This document shows positions 7,823 through 15,743 of a stretch of DNA of 64,000 nucleotides, one piece after another. Where the stretch lies: NCBI RefSeq assembly GCF_000938255.1, contig NZ_JYMR01000005.1, forward strand, positions 186,001-250,000, given 5' to 3'. Source of the DNA: Bradyrhizobium sp. LTSP849. GTDB lineage: Bacteria > Pseudomonadota > Alphaproteobacteria > Rhizobiales > Xanthobacteraceae. Each line of letters begins with the position of its first letter. Within the stretch, counting starts at the first letter, position 1. The notes under the pieces are model-generated. The model ran no database searches and was not told where the DNA came from. It worked only from the letters and a program-made list of their open reading frames with translations. The position numbers and the translations under genes were made by a program.

Positions 7823-8800
7823 GTCGCCGACAGCCTGCTCGCCTACAATCCAAGGGATTCTTACCTCTGGGCCTTCGTCGTCGGCGTCGCCAACACCTTG
7901 CGCGTCGCCGTCATAGGCATCGTGCTTGCGACCATTCTTGGCACGCTGATCGGCATCTCGCGGCTGTCGGCCAACTGGCTGCTCTCCCGATTCGCCGCCG
8001 TCTATGTCGAGCTGCTGCGCGACATTCCGCTGCTGCTCCAACTGCTGTTCTGGTATGTGCTGATGCAGGCGCTGCCGGCCGCGCGCGCCGCGTGGCGGCC
8101 GATCGAGGGCGTGTTCTTGTCCAATCGCGGCCTGATCCTGCCGGCGGTTCCGATCGAGTCGCCACAGCTTTGGGTGCTCGCCATAGCCGTGCTGGGCGTA
8201 GCCGTGTTCTATCTCATTCAGCGGTGGCTGGTCGCGCAGCAGATGCGTGACGGCAAGCCGCGGCCGGCGTGGCCGTTTGCGCTCGGCCTCATCGTCATGC
8301 TGCCGGTGCTGGTGTCGTGGCTTCTCGGCGTGTCCTGGACGATCGAATGGCCCGAATTGCGCGGCTTCAACTTCATCGGCGGGCTGACGCTCTCGCCTGA
8401 GTATTTTGCATTGCTGATCGCGCTAGTGACCTACACCTCGGCCTTCATCGCCGAGATCGTTCGCAGCGGCGTCCAATCGGTGCCGCGCGGCCAGTGGGAC
8501 GCCGCCAACGCTCTCGGCCTGCGCCGCAGCTTCATGCTGCGGCAGATCATCCTGCCGCAAGCCCTTCGCGTCATCGTGCCGCCCATGACCAGCCAATATC
8601 TCAATCTGACCAAGAACTCGTCGCTCGCGGTCGCGATCGGTTACCAGGACGTGGTCTCGGTCGCCAACACCACGCTGAACCAGACCGGGCAGGCGATCGA
8701 GGCGATCGCGCTGATCATGGCCGTCTTCCTCACAATCAGCCTCGGCATCAGCTTCTTCATGAACTGGTACAATGCGCGCATCGCGCTGGTGGAGCGCTGA
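7799..8800 (+). CDS. aapQ: Polar amino acid ABC transporter permease (AapQ/BztB type), body of a frameshifted gene
   Basis: This frame encodes the main part of an AapQ-like inner-membrane permease of about 330 residues. It carries the helix pair WAFVVGVANTLRVAVIGIVLAT, the family segment YVELLRDIPLLLQLLFWYVLM and the ABC-permease EAA loop EIVRSGVQSVPRGQWDAANALGL near the C-terminus. The first helix and first periplasmic segment are encoded upstream in another frame (7621-7822). Translation from the TTG at 7799 would lack transmembrane helix 1. The stop is 2 bp before the aapM start. If the frameshift is real the channel may be inactive; if it is a sequencing error the full gene is 7621-8800. 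Confidence 0.8.
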   Translation: MPFLAARPVADSLLAYNPRDSYLWAFVVGVANTLRVAVIGIVLATILGTLIGISRLSANWLLSRFAAVYVELLRDIPLLLQLLFWYVLMQALPAARAAWRPIEGVFLSNRGLILPAVPIESPQLWVLAIAVLGVAVFYLIQRWLVAQQMRDGKPRPAWPFALGLIVMLPVLVSWLLGVSWTIEWPELRGFNFIGGLTLSPEYFALLIALVTYTSAFIAEIVRSGVQSVPRGQWDAANALGLRRSFMLRQIILPQALRVIVPPMTSQYLNLTKNSSLAVAIGYQDVVSVANTTLNQTGQAIEAIALIMAVFLTISLGISFFMNWYNARIALVER

Positions 8801-8802
8801 GC

Positions 8803-9909
8803 ATGACGGCGATCACCGATATGCCCGAAGTGCCGCGCGCCGCTCGCCGCCCGCAAATCGGCAATCCGGTGCTACATTGGCTCCGCACTAATCTGTTCTC
8901 GTCGATCCCAAACGGCATCATCTCGATCGTGCTGCTGGCGATCCTTGTGAAGGGCGTCGTCGGCTTCGGACAATGGGGCATTGCGAACGCGGTCTGGCTG
9001 ACGCCGGCGAACGACTCCAGCGCCTGCCGTGCCGTGCGCGGCCTTGGCGCCTGCTGGGCGATCATTCCCGAAAAATACCGCTTCATCCTGTTCGGCACCT
9101 ATCCGTTCGACGAACAGTGGCGACCGGCGCTGTCGGTCGTGCTGTTCATCGCGCTTTTCTATCTGTCCTCACGCCGCGCCTTTTGGCGGCGCGAACTCGC
9201 TCTTCTCTGGATCGGGCTGCTCGCGCTGATCAGCGTGTTGATGTGGGGCGGCGTCCTCGGGCTCTCTTTTATCTCGCAGGACCGTTGGGGCGGATTGCCG
9301 GTGACGCTGATTCTGGCGACGTTCGGATTGGCGTTTGGCTTCCCGCTCGGCATCCTTGTGGCGCTCGGCCGACGTTCAAAGCTACCGGCGATCCGCTCGC
9401 TCTCGGTGCTCTATGTCGAGCTGATCCGCGGCGTGCCGCTGGTAAACCTGTTGTTCATGGCGAGCGTGATGTTTCCGCTGTTCATGCCTGCTGGATTCAA
9501 CATCGACAAGCTGCTACGCGCGCAGATCGCGATCATCCTGTTCGCGGGCGCTTATCTCGCCGAAGTCATCCGCGGCGGCCTCCAGGCCGTGCCGCGCGGG
9601 CAATATGAGGCGGCGGACGCATTGGGTCTGTCCTACTGGCGCAAGCACCGGCTGATCATTCTGCCGCAGGCGATCCGCCATGTCATCCCGCCGCTGGTCA
9701 ACACCTTCATCGCCTTCTTCAAGGACACCAGCCTTGTTCTGATCATCGGCATCTTCGACCTGCTGACGACGGCCAAGACCGCGATCATCGATCCTGGCTG
9801 GCAGCAGTTTTCGGTCGAGGTCTACATCTTCGTCGCCGCGATCTATTTTGTCTTCTGCTTTGCGATGTCGCGCTACAGCCGCAGTCTGGAAGCGACGAGC
9901 GGAAGGTGA
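8803..9909 (+). CDS. aapM: Polar amino acid ABC transporter permease (AapM/BztC type)
   Basis: This 368-residue integral membrane protein is the partner of AapQ. The ATG at 8803 lies 2 bp after the aapQ stop and fits the family N-terminus (PVLHWLRTNLFSSIPNGIISIVLL). Family hallmarks are a periplasmic CRAV...GACWAII segment (about 72-87), YVELIRGVPLVNLLFMASVMFPLF, and the cytoplasmic EAA loop EVIRGGLQAVPRGQYEAADALGL that docks on the ATPase. No AapP ATPase gene follows; the next gene is a convergent amidase. The transporter must therefore borrow an ATPase encoded elsewhere, or the operon is degenerate. Confidence 0.94.
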   Translation: MTAITDMPEVPRAARRPQIGNPVLHWLRTNLFSSIPNGIISIVLLAILVKGVVGFGQWGIANAVWLTPANDSSACRAVRGLGACWAIIPEKYRFILFGTYPFDEQWRPALSVVLFIALFYLSSRRAFWRRELALLWIGLLALISVLMWGGVLGLSFISQDRWGGLPVTLILATFGLAFGFPLGILVALGRRSKLPAIRSLSVLYVELIRGVPLVNLLFMASVMFPLFMPAGFNIDKLLRAQIAIILFAGAYLAEVIRGGLQAVPRGQYEAADALGLSYWRKHRLIILPQAIRHVIPPLVNTFIAFFKDTSLVLIIGIFDLLTTAKTAIIDPGWQQFSVEVYIFVAAIYFVFCFAMSRYSRSLEATSGR

Positions 9910-9917
9910 GGTCTTAG

Positions 9918-9944
9918 CCTCCCCCCGAAAGAGCGGGGCGAGGG
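9918..9944. terminator. Weak hairpin between convergent aapM and amidase genes
   Basis: CCCCG (9923-9927) pairs with CGGGG (9934-9938) around an AAAGAG loop, with flanking CTC/GAG extending the stem. It lies 13 bp after aapM. No T-run follows, so termination is possible but not shown. Confidence 0.35.
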
Positions 9945-9975
9945 AGCGCACCGAGTGCGTGGCGTAATGATTGCG

Positions 9976-11394
9976 TTACTTCTTCACCCGCGGATCAATC
10001 GGCGTGGTCCCGCGCAGGTCCAGAATGTCCTCCAGCGCCTTCGCGCCCGCAATCACCTGTGCATCTGCGCGCGGCGCGCCGACCACCTGTACGCCGACCG
10101 GAAGGCCCGACGCCGTGAAGCCGCATGGCAGTGACAGCGCCGGACAGCAGGCTAGCGTAATGGCGTAGACGATGCCGAGCCATTCGACGTAGTTGTCGAA
10201 CCTCTTGCCGGCGCATTCCGCGACATAACGGTTTTCGATCGGGAAGGGCGGCACGATCGTGGTCGGCACCAGCAAGAGATCGTAAGTCCTAAAGAACTCG
10301 ATCGCGCGCGCGGTCATGCCGACGCGCTGCGCCTCGGCGCGTTCGAGCTTCTCGACCGTCAGCTTGAGGCCTTCCTCGATGTTCCAGATCACCTCGGGCT
10401 TGAGCAGGTCGCGCTTGGTGCGTAGCAAATTGGCCTTGCTGATCGCGAAATCGAAGGCGCGCAGCACGTGGAAGCATTCATGCGCCTCACGCCAATCCGG
10501 ATGCGCTTCCTCGACGATGGCGCCGGCTTCGGCAAAGCGTTCCGCCGCCTTGCGCGTGATCGCCTTGACCTCGGGGTCAACTGGCGTGATGCCGAGATCG
10601 GGCGAATAGGCGATGCGTTTGGGTTTCTTGCCCGAGCGTGCCGCCGACAGGAACGAGGTTGTTGGCGCCGGCAGCGAGAGCGGATCGTCCGCGTAGTCGC
10701 CGCTCATGGCGTCGAGTAGCAGCGCAAGGTCTTCGACATTGCGCGCCATCGGGCCCAGGACGCCGAGATTGCGGTCGATGCCGGCTTTCGGCGTGTGCGC
10801 GACGCGGCCGATGCTCGGGCGCATACCGGCGATACCGCAGAAGCTCGCGGGGCTGCGCAAGCTGCCGCCCATGTCCGAGCCCTGCGCGAGCCAGGCCATG
10901 CCGGTGGCGAGCGCCACTGCGGCGCCCCCGGAGGAGCCCGCCGCGGATTTCGTCGTATCCCAGGGATTGAGCGTCGCACCGAACACCTCGTTGAAAGTGT
11001 TGGCGCCGGCGCCGAATTCCGGCGTGTTAGACTTTGCGTAGACCACGGCGCCATTGGATTCGAGGTTTTCGACAACGATGTCGGACTTCGCGGCAACGTT
11101 GTCCTTGAAGATCGGCGAACCCTGCGTGGTCAGCACGCCGGCGACGTCGGTCAGGTCCTTGATCGGTACCGGCAGGCCCGCGAGCAGGCCGCGCGCACCG
11201 GCCGGCTTCTGCATCAGCGCCTTGGCGCTATCCCGCGCGCGATCGAAGCATAGCGTCGGCAGCGCATTGACCTTGCCGTCGACCTCGCTGATGCGCTTCT
11301 CCAGAACGTCCAGAAGCTCGAGCGGAGAGACGACGCCGGAACGCAGCTTGCCGACGAGGTCGCATGCGGTTTCGCGGATCAGCTCTTGAGACAA
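9976..11394 (-). CDS. Amidase (amidase-signature family)
   Basis: This 472-residue amidase-signature enzyme has the Ser-cisSer-Lys triad: Lys79 in LPVPIKDL, cis-Ser154 in AAGSSGGAAVALATG, and nucleophile Ser178 in GSDMGGSLRSPASFCG. Family members hydrolyse aliphatic or aromatic amides, or act as GatA. The isolated location without gatB/gatC favours a catabolic amidase. It converges on aapM and is not obviously linked to a pathway here. The substrate is unassigned. Confidence 0.92.
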   Translation of the reverse strand: MSQELIRETACDLVGKLRSGVVSPLELLDVLEKRISEVDGKVNALPTLCFDRARDSAKALMQKPAGARGLLAGLPVPIKDLTDVAGVLTTQGSPIFKDNVAAKSDIVVENLESNGAVVYAKSNTPEFGAGANTFNEVFGATLNPWDTTKSAAGSSGGAAVALATGMAWLAQGSDMGGSLRSPASFCGIAGMRPSIGRVAHTPKAGIDRNLGVLGPMARNVEDLALLLDAMSGDYADDPLSLPAPTTSFLSAARSGKKPKRIAYSPDLGITPVDPEVKAITRKAAERFAEAGAIVEEAHPDWREAHECFHVLRAFDFAISKANLLRTKRDLLKPEVIWNIEEGLKLTVEKLERAEAQRVGMTARAIEFFRTYDLLLVPTTIVPPFPIENRYVAECAGKRFDNYVEWLGIVYAITLACCPALSLPCGFTASGLPVGVQVVGAPRADAQVIAGAKALEDILDLRGTTPIDPRVKK

Positions 11395-11420
11395 CTATTT
11401 TACTCCTGTGCTTGTTCTAT

Positions 11421-11497
11421 CGTCATAGCGAGCGCAGAGAAGCAATCCAGTCTGTGGCCGCGGGGGGCATTTCTGCTTCGCTGCGCTCGCAATGGCG
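11421..11497. repeat. Intergenic inverted-repeat element (CGTCATAGCGAGCGC type)
   Basis: Two 24-bp arms matching at 21 positions (left arm starting CGTCATAGCGAGCGCAG, right arm ending CTGCGCTCGCAATGGCG) enclose a spacer of about 29 bp. The element fills most of the 113-bp gap between two co-directional genes (SDR upstream, amidase downstream). It resembles mobile REP/MITE-like intergenic palindromes. Confidence 0.7.
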
Positions 11498-11507
11498 AGG
11501 ATAGACT

Positions 11508-12284
11508 CTAACCCCACCCGGCGCTGATGCCGCCATCAACCGTATAGATCACGCCCGACGTGTAGCCGGCGCGATCCGACGCCAGGAACGCCATAAGGTC
11601 GCCGATCTCGCGCGCATGCGCGGGCCGACCAAGCGGCATGCCCTTCTGGAATTCCTTGTAGCGGGTCTCGTCGCCGAACTGATGCTTGGCTCGCGTCTTG
11701 AGCAGGGTGACATGGCGGTCGGTGCCGACCGGGCCGGGATTGATGCCGACCACGCGGATGTTGTCGGCGAGGCTCTTGCCCCCGAGCGCGCGGGTGAATG
11801 CCATCAGCGCGGCATTGCCGGCGCTGCCGCAGATGTAATTGGCGTCGAATTTCTCGCCGGCCGCGCCAATGTCGTTGACGATCACGCCGCCGCCCTTGGC
11901 CTTCATCTGCGCGTAGATCTGCCGCGTGAGGTTGATGTAGCCGAACACTTTCAATTCCCAGGCGTGCCGCCAGGTCGCCTCGTCGATCTTGTCGATGGAG
12001 CCGCCGGGGATGTCGCCGGCATTGTTGACGAGGATGTCGATGTCAGCGGCTTCCCTAGCGAGCCGCGCCAAATCCTCGGCCTTGCGCAGGTCGACGATGC
12101 TCGTCGCGGCATCGATCTGGTGCGCGGAGCGCAAGCGGTCCGCCAGCGCCTTGAGCTGCTCGCCGTTGCGGGCGGCGAGCAGGAGATGCGCGCCTTCCTC
12201 GGCGAATGCTTCGGCGGCGGCTGCGCCGATGCCCTTGGACGCGCCCGTGATCAGGACGCGCTTGCCACGCAGATGCAGATCCAT
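11508..12284 (-). CDS. Atypical short-chain dehydrogenase/reductase lacking the catalytic Lys
   Basis: This 258-residue SDR has a normal cofactor motif (TGASKGIG, about 14-21) and structural NNAG motif (about 86-89). At the active site, where SDRs have YxxxK, the sequence is NYICGSAGNAALMAF: the Tyr is present but Lys is replaced by Ser, and the preceding catalytic Ser region reads DIGAAGEKFD. The protein otherwise looks intact, with a C-terminal GGxxA-like end (DGGISAGWG). It may work by a modified mechanism or bind NAD(P) without classical chemistry. It is divergent from a tartrate/malate dehydrogenase gene, with a dyad-rich promoter between them. Confidence 0.88.
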   Translation of the reverse strand: MDLHLRGKRVLITGASKGIGAAAAEAFAEEGAHLLLAARNGEQLKALADRLRSAHQIDAATSIVDLRKAEDLARLAREAADIDILVNNAGDIPGGSIDKIDEATWRHAWELKVFGYINLTRQIYAQMKAKGGGVIVNDIGAAGEKFDANYICGSAGNAALMAFTRALGGKSLADNIRVVGINPGPVGTDRHVTLLKTRAKHQFGDETRYKEFQKGMPLGRPAHAREIGDLMAFLASDRAGYTSGVIYTVDGGISAGWG

Positions 12285-12348
12285 GGGGTGTACTCGCTCG
12301 GTGGGAACTGAATGAAATCAGTAGGCGGTAGGCCGCGCCACGGTCAAC

Positions 12349-12396
12349 ATTGCAGTGCAGCGTTGCACTGCTGCCGAGTTTGGTCCATTGCAGTGC
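12349..12396. promoter_or_regulatory. Three-half-site operator between SDR and tartrate dehydrogenase genes
   Basis: GCAGTGCA-GCGT-TGCACTGC (12352-12371) is a perfect 8-bp inverted repeat. A further direct copy of its left half, ATTGCAGTGC, occurs at 12387-12396, 38 bp from the first copy (12349-12358). The cluster sits about 45 bp upstream of the dehydrogenase start and 65 bp from the divergent SDR start. It looks like a regulator binding region; no regulator gene is adjacent. Confidence 0.6.
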
Positions 12397-12440
12397 GGTC
12401 AAAAAGGCGGCGGCTGCCGGACCAAGCAAGGACGTTCTCG

Positions 12441-13514
12441 ATGAGCAAGAAACAATACCGGATCGCAGTCATTCCCGGCGACGGCATCGGCAAGGAAGTG
12501 ATGCCCGAGGGCCTGCGCGTTTTGGAGGCAGCGGCGAAGAAGCACGGCGTGTCCCTGCATTTCGACCATTTCGACTTCTCGTCCTGGGACTATTACGAGA
12601 AGCACGGCCAGATGATGCCGGACGATTGGAAGGAAAAGATCGGAAAGCATGATGCGATCTATTTCGGCGCGGTCGGCTGGCCGGCCAAGATTCCCGATCA
12701 CGTCTCGCTGTGGGGCTCGCTGATCAAATTCCGCCGCGAGTTCGACCAGTATGTGAACCTGCGCCCCGTGCGGCTGATGCCCGGCGTGCCGTCGCCCCTG
12801 GCGAACCGCAAGCCCGGCGATATCGATTTCTGGGTGGTGCGCGAGAACACCGAAGGTGAGTATTCCTCCGTCGGCGGCCGCATGTTCCCGGACACTGACC
12901 GCGAGTTCGTCACCCAGCAGACCGTGATGACCCGCGTGGGCGTCGACCGCATCCTGAAATTCGCATTCGAGCTCGCGCAGTCGCGGCCGAAGAAGCACCT
13001 GACCTCGGCGACGAAGTCGAACGGCATCTCCATCACCATGCCCTATTGGGACGAGCGTGTGGAGGCGATGGCCAAAAAGTTTCCGGGTGTGAAGTGGGAC
13101 AAGTACCACATCGACATTCTGACGGCGAACTTCGTGCTGCATCCGGACTGGTTCGACGTCGTGGTCGGCTCGAATCTGTTCGGCGACATCCTCTCGGACC
13201 TCGGCCCCGCCTGCACCGGCACCATCGGCATCGCGCCGTCCGGTAACATCAACCCCGAGGGCAATTTCCCGTCGGTGTTTGAACCCGTGCACGGCTCGGC
13301 GCCCGATATCGCGGGGCAGGGCATCGCCAACCCGATCGGCGCAATCTGGTCGGGTGCGATGATGTTCGAGCATCTCGGCGAGAAGGAAGCCGGCAAGTCG
13401 ATCGTCGATGCGATCGAGCGCACGCTGGCTGAGCGCACGCTCCGCACGAAGGACCTCGGCGGCAACGCCGACACGACGGCGTGCGGCAAGGCGGTCGCCG
13501 ACATGGTCGACTAG
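12441..13514 (+). CDS. ttuC: Tartrate dehydrogenase / D-malate dehydrogenase (decarboxylating), IDH/IPMDH family
   Basis: This 357-residue member of the isocitrate/isopropylmalate dehydrogenase family belongs to the tartrate/D-malate branch (TtuC/DmlA). It has IAVIPGDGIGKEVMPEG at the N-terminus, LRPVRLMPGV, the conserved VVRENTEGEYSSVGG loop and SNLFGDILSDLGPA with metal-binding Asp residues. The HGSAPDIAGQGIANPIGAIWS segment provides NAD binding. The enzyme oxidises D-malate or tartrate with NAD+ and Mn2+, giving pyruvate/CO2 or oxaloglycolate products. The ATG at 12441 matches the family start MSKKQYRIAVIPGDG. It is probably induced by its substrate through the upstream dyad cluster. Confidence 0.92.
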   Translation: MSKKQYRIAVIPGDGIGKEVMPEGLRVLEAAAKKHGVSLHFDHFDFSSWDYYEKHGQMMPDDWKEKIGKHDAIYFGAVGWPAKIPDHVSLWGSLIKFRREFDQYVNLRPVRLMPGVPSPLANRKPGDIDFWVVRENTEGEYSSVGGRMFPDTDREFVTQQTVMTRVGVDRILKFAFELAQSRPKKHLTSATKSNGISITMPYWDERVEAMAKKFPGVKWDKYHIDILTANFVLHPDWFDVVVGSNLFGDILSDLGPACTGTIGIAPSGNINPEGNFPSVFEPVHGSAPDIAGQGIANPIGAIWSGAMMFEHLGEKEAGKSIVDAIERTLAERTLRTKDLGGNADTTACGKAVADMVD

Positions 13515-13734
13515 GCGCCGTTTTCATGCCCTCCAGGCAACTGGCCAAACAGAAAGCGTGAAAACAACCCCATGCACAGTAGCCGAGGGTAGTGGAATCA
13601 AGGGTTTACGCTGGCAGCCGGCGAGTCAGTTTGACGCGTCGGGCAAAACAGGAGCATAATGCGATTATTCCGAAATCGCTGTGCGTTCCGCTTCCCTCCT
13701 TGCGAGAGAGGCTGGCGCGCATCCGCAGCTCCGT

Positions 13735-14808
13735 TCAGCCCGCGATCTTCTCGATCGCCGCCTGATCCAGCCCGAACTTCTTCCCGGCCTCGATAATCTC
13801 CTGCCAGGTGGTTGGATCGACCTGAATGCCCTCGGCGAGGCGCTTCTTCTTCGTCTCGCGCTCGGGCTCGCCGGCGATCCTGACCTTGTCAACGCCGGGG
13901 GCGGGCGGCGAGCCGGTGTGCCAGGCGACGAAGCTCTCGGCTTCGCGCGCGAGATTCTCGCCGGTGCCAAGCTTGTTCGGATCGATGACGATCGAGAGCA
14001 TGCCGTTGAGGACGTTGTACTTGCCGTCGGACGGGCCCTTGACCACCTGTCCGCCGGAGAGTGCGCCGCCGAGAATTTCGCACACCAGCGCGAGCCCCGA
14101 ACCCTTGTGCTCGCCGAATGGCAGGATAGCGCCGTGCGGGGCGATCACGGTGTAGCGCGGATTGGTGGTGGGCTTGCCTTCATTGTCGATGATGGTGCCG
14201 GGCTCGAGCTCGACGCCCTTGTTGTGAGCGACGCGCGTCTTGCCTTGCGCGATCTTGCTGGTCGCGAGATCGAGCACGATCGGGTCCTTGCCTCTGCGGG
14301 GAATGCCGACGCAGAACGGGTTGGTGCCATGGCGCGCATCGCTGCCGCCCCATGGCGCCACGATCGGGCGCGAGATCACGTTGACGAAGTGGATCGAGAC
14401 CAACCCGTGGTCAATGCACTGCTCGGCCCAATGCCCGATCCGGCCGATGTGGTGCGAGTTGGAGAGACCGACGAGGCACACGCCGTTGCGCTTGGCGCGC
14501 TCTGCCGCCAGCTCCATCGCTTCATGGCCGATCACCTGGCCGTAGCCGGTGAGGCCGTCGAGGGTGAGAAGCGGGCCGGTGTCGAGCACGATCTTGACGT
14601 GCTGGTTCACGGCTAGGCCGCCCGTGGTGACGCTTTGGACATAGCGCGGGATCATACCGACGCCGTGCGAATCGTGCCCCTTGAGATTGGCCTCGACGAG
14701 GTTGGTGGATACGAGCTCGGCCTCGCGGTCCGTGGAGCCGCCAGCCTTGACGATGGCGCGGACGACGTTGGTGAGCGGCTCTGCCTTGATGGTGCGATAA
14801 TCAGCCAT
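13735..14808 (-). CDS. Malate/L-lactate/ureidoglycolate dehydrogenase family (LDH2/MDH2) oxidoreductase
   Basis: This 357-residue protein belongs to the non-Rossmann LDH2/MDH2 family. It has the N-terminal HGVGMIPRYV motif (about 49-58), the catalytic-His region GLSNSHHIGRIGHWAEQC (about 113-130), VIAPHGAILPFGEHKGSG and a long C-terminal tail. Family members include malate, L-sulfolactate, 2,3-diketogulonate, delta-1-piperideine-2-carboxylate and ureidoglycolate dehydrogenases. It is the last gene of the LysR-headed operon, 11 bp after a D-2-hydroxyacid dehydrogenase gene and downstream of an M20 amidohydrolase. That M20 plus LDH2 pairing recalls allC/allD of ureide catabolism, but the substrate is unproven. 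Confidence 0.9.
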   Translation of the reverse strand: MADYRTIKAEPLTNVVRAIVKAGGSTDREAELVSTNLVEANLKGHDSHGVGMIPRYVQSVTTGGLAVNQHVKIVLDTGPLLTLDGLTGYGQVIGHEAMELAAERAKRNGVCLVGLSNSHHIGRIGHWAEQCIDHGLVSIHFVNVISRPIVAPWGGSDARHGTNPFCVGIPRRGKDPIVLDLATSKIAQGKTRVAHNKGVELEPGTIIDNEGKPTTNPRYTVIAPHGAILPFGEHKGSGLALVCEILGGALSGGQVVKGPSDGKYNVLNGMLSIVIDPNKLGTGENLAREAESFVAWHTGSPPAPGVDKVRIAGEPERETKKKRLAEGIQVDPTTWQEIIEAGKKFGLDQAAIEKIAG

Positions 14809-14819
14809 TGTTGTTTTTC

Positions 14820-15731
14820 TTATCCTTTCACGATCCGGCGGCAGTGGACCCAGGCCGCCTCAATCAGGTTCTCGCTCGCCTCCGGCGTCCGGAACGCCGA
14901 ATGCGCCGACAGCGTCACGTTGGGCAGCTTGGTCAGCGGGTGATCGCCGGGCAGGGGCTCGGTGTTGAAGACGTCGAGGCCGGCATGGCGGATGTGGCCC
15001 GACTTCAGCGCGTCGATCATCGCAGCCTCGTCGACGACGGCGGCGCGCGCAGTGTTGATGAGGATGATTCCGGGCTTCATCGCAAAAATCTTCTCGCGGG
15101 TGATCATGCCGCGGGTCTCGTCGTTGAGCAGCAGATGCAGCGACACCACGTCACTCTTCGCCAGCACTGTGTCGAGATCGGTGAACGTCACGCCCGGATG
15201 GCTCTTCGGCGAGCGATTCCAGGCAATCACCTTCATGCCGCTGCCAGATGCAATGCGGGCGACCTCGGCGGCGATACCACCGAATCCGATCAGGCCCAGC
15301 GTCTTGCCAGTGAGCTGCATGCCATCTTCGCGCAGCCAGTTGCCGCCGCGCATCTCGCGATCCATCATCGCGATGACGCGGGCCGAGGCCCACATCAGTG
15401 CGATGGCCGATTCCGCCACAGCGGTGTCGCCATAGCCCTTGATCAGATGCACGGAGATGCCGAGCTCGGCGAGTTCTTCCGGATTCATATAGCTGCGCGC
15501 GCCGGTGCCGAGGAACACGACGTGCTTGAGGCCTGCGCATTGCTTCGCGACCTCGGTCGGCAGCGCGGTGTGGTCGACGATCGCGATCTCTGCGCCGTCG
15601 AGGATTTCGGGATACTGCTCAGGCTTGATGTCGGGATCCCTGTGGATCCGCACCTTGGGATCGCCTGATATCTCCAGCCGCTCCATGATCACGGCGAGGG
15701 CTTCGTTGGCGTCGACGAAAACTCCGCGCAT
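14820..15731 (-). CDS. D-isomer-specific 2-hydroxyacid dehydrogenase (NAD-binding)
   Basis: This 303-residue protein has the NAD-binding motif GFGGIA inside LTGKTLGLIGFGGIAAEVAR (about 143-162). The catalytic residues are Arg in ILINTARAAVVDE, Glu in DVFNTEPLPGDHP and His in LSAHSAFRTPEASEN. The family reduces glyoxylate, hydroxypyruvate or other 2-oxoacids to D-2-hydroxyacids, or the reverse. It lies between the M20 hydrolase (12-bp gap) and the LDH2-family dehydrogenase (11-bp gap), so the three form one transcript with LysR. Two different 2-hydroxyacid dehydrogenases side by side suggest interconversion of a hydroxyacid product (inference). Confidence 0.92.
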   Translation of the reverse strand: MRGVFVDANEALAVIMERLEISGDPKVRIHRDPDIKPEQYPEILDGAEIAIVDHTALPTEVAKQCAGLKHVVFLGTGARSYMNPEELAELGISVHLIKGYGDTAVAESAIALMWASARVIAMMDREMRGGNWLREDGMQLTGKTLGLIGFGGIAAEVARIASGSGMKVIAWNRSPKSHPGVTFTDLDTVLAKSDVVSLHLLLNDETRGMITREKIFAMKPGIILINTARAAVVDEAAMIDALKSGHIRHAGLDVFNTEPLPGDHPLTKLPNVTLSAHSAFRTPEASENLIEAAWVHCRRIVKG

Positions 15732-15743
15732 GACGCTCTCCGA

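Noticed and set aside
13515..13734. 220-bp gap between the convergent tartrate dehydrogenase and LDH2-family genes
   Set aside because: Examined for small ORFs, terminators and repeats; nothing convincing, only short AT-rich patches around 13640-13680.
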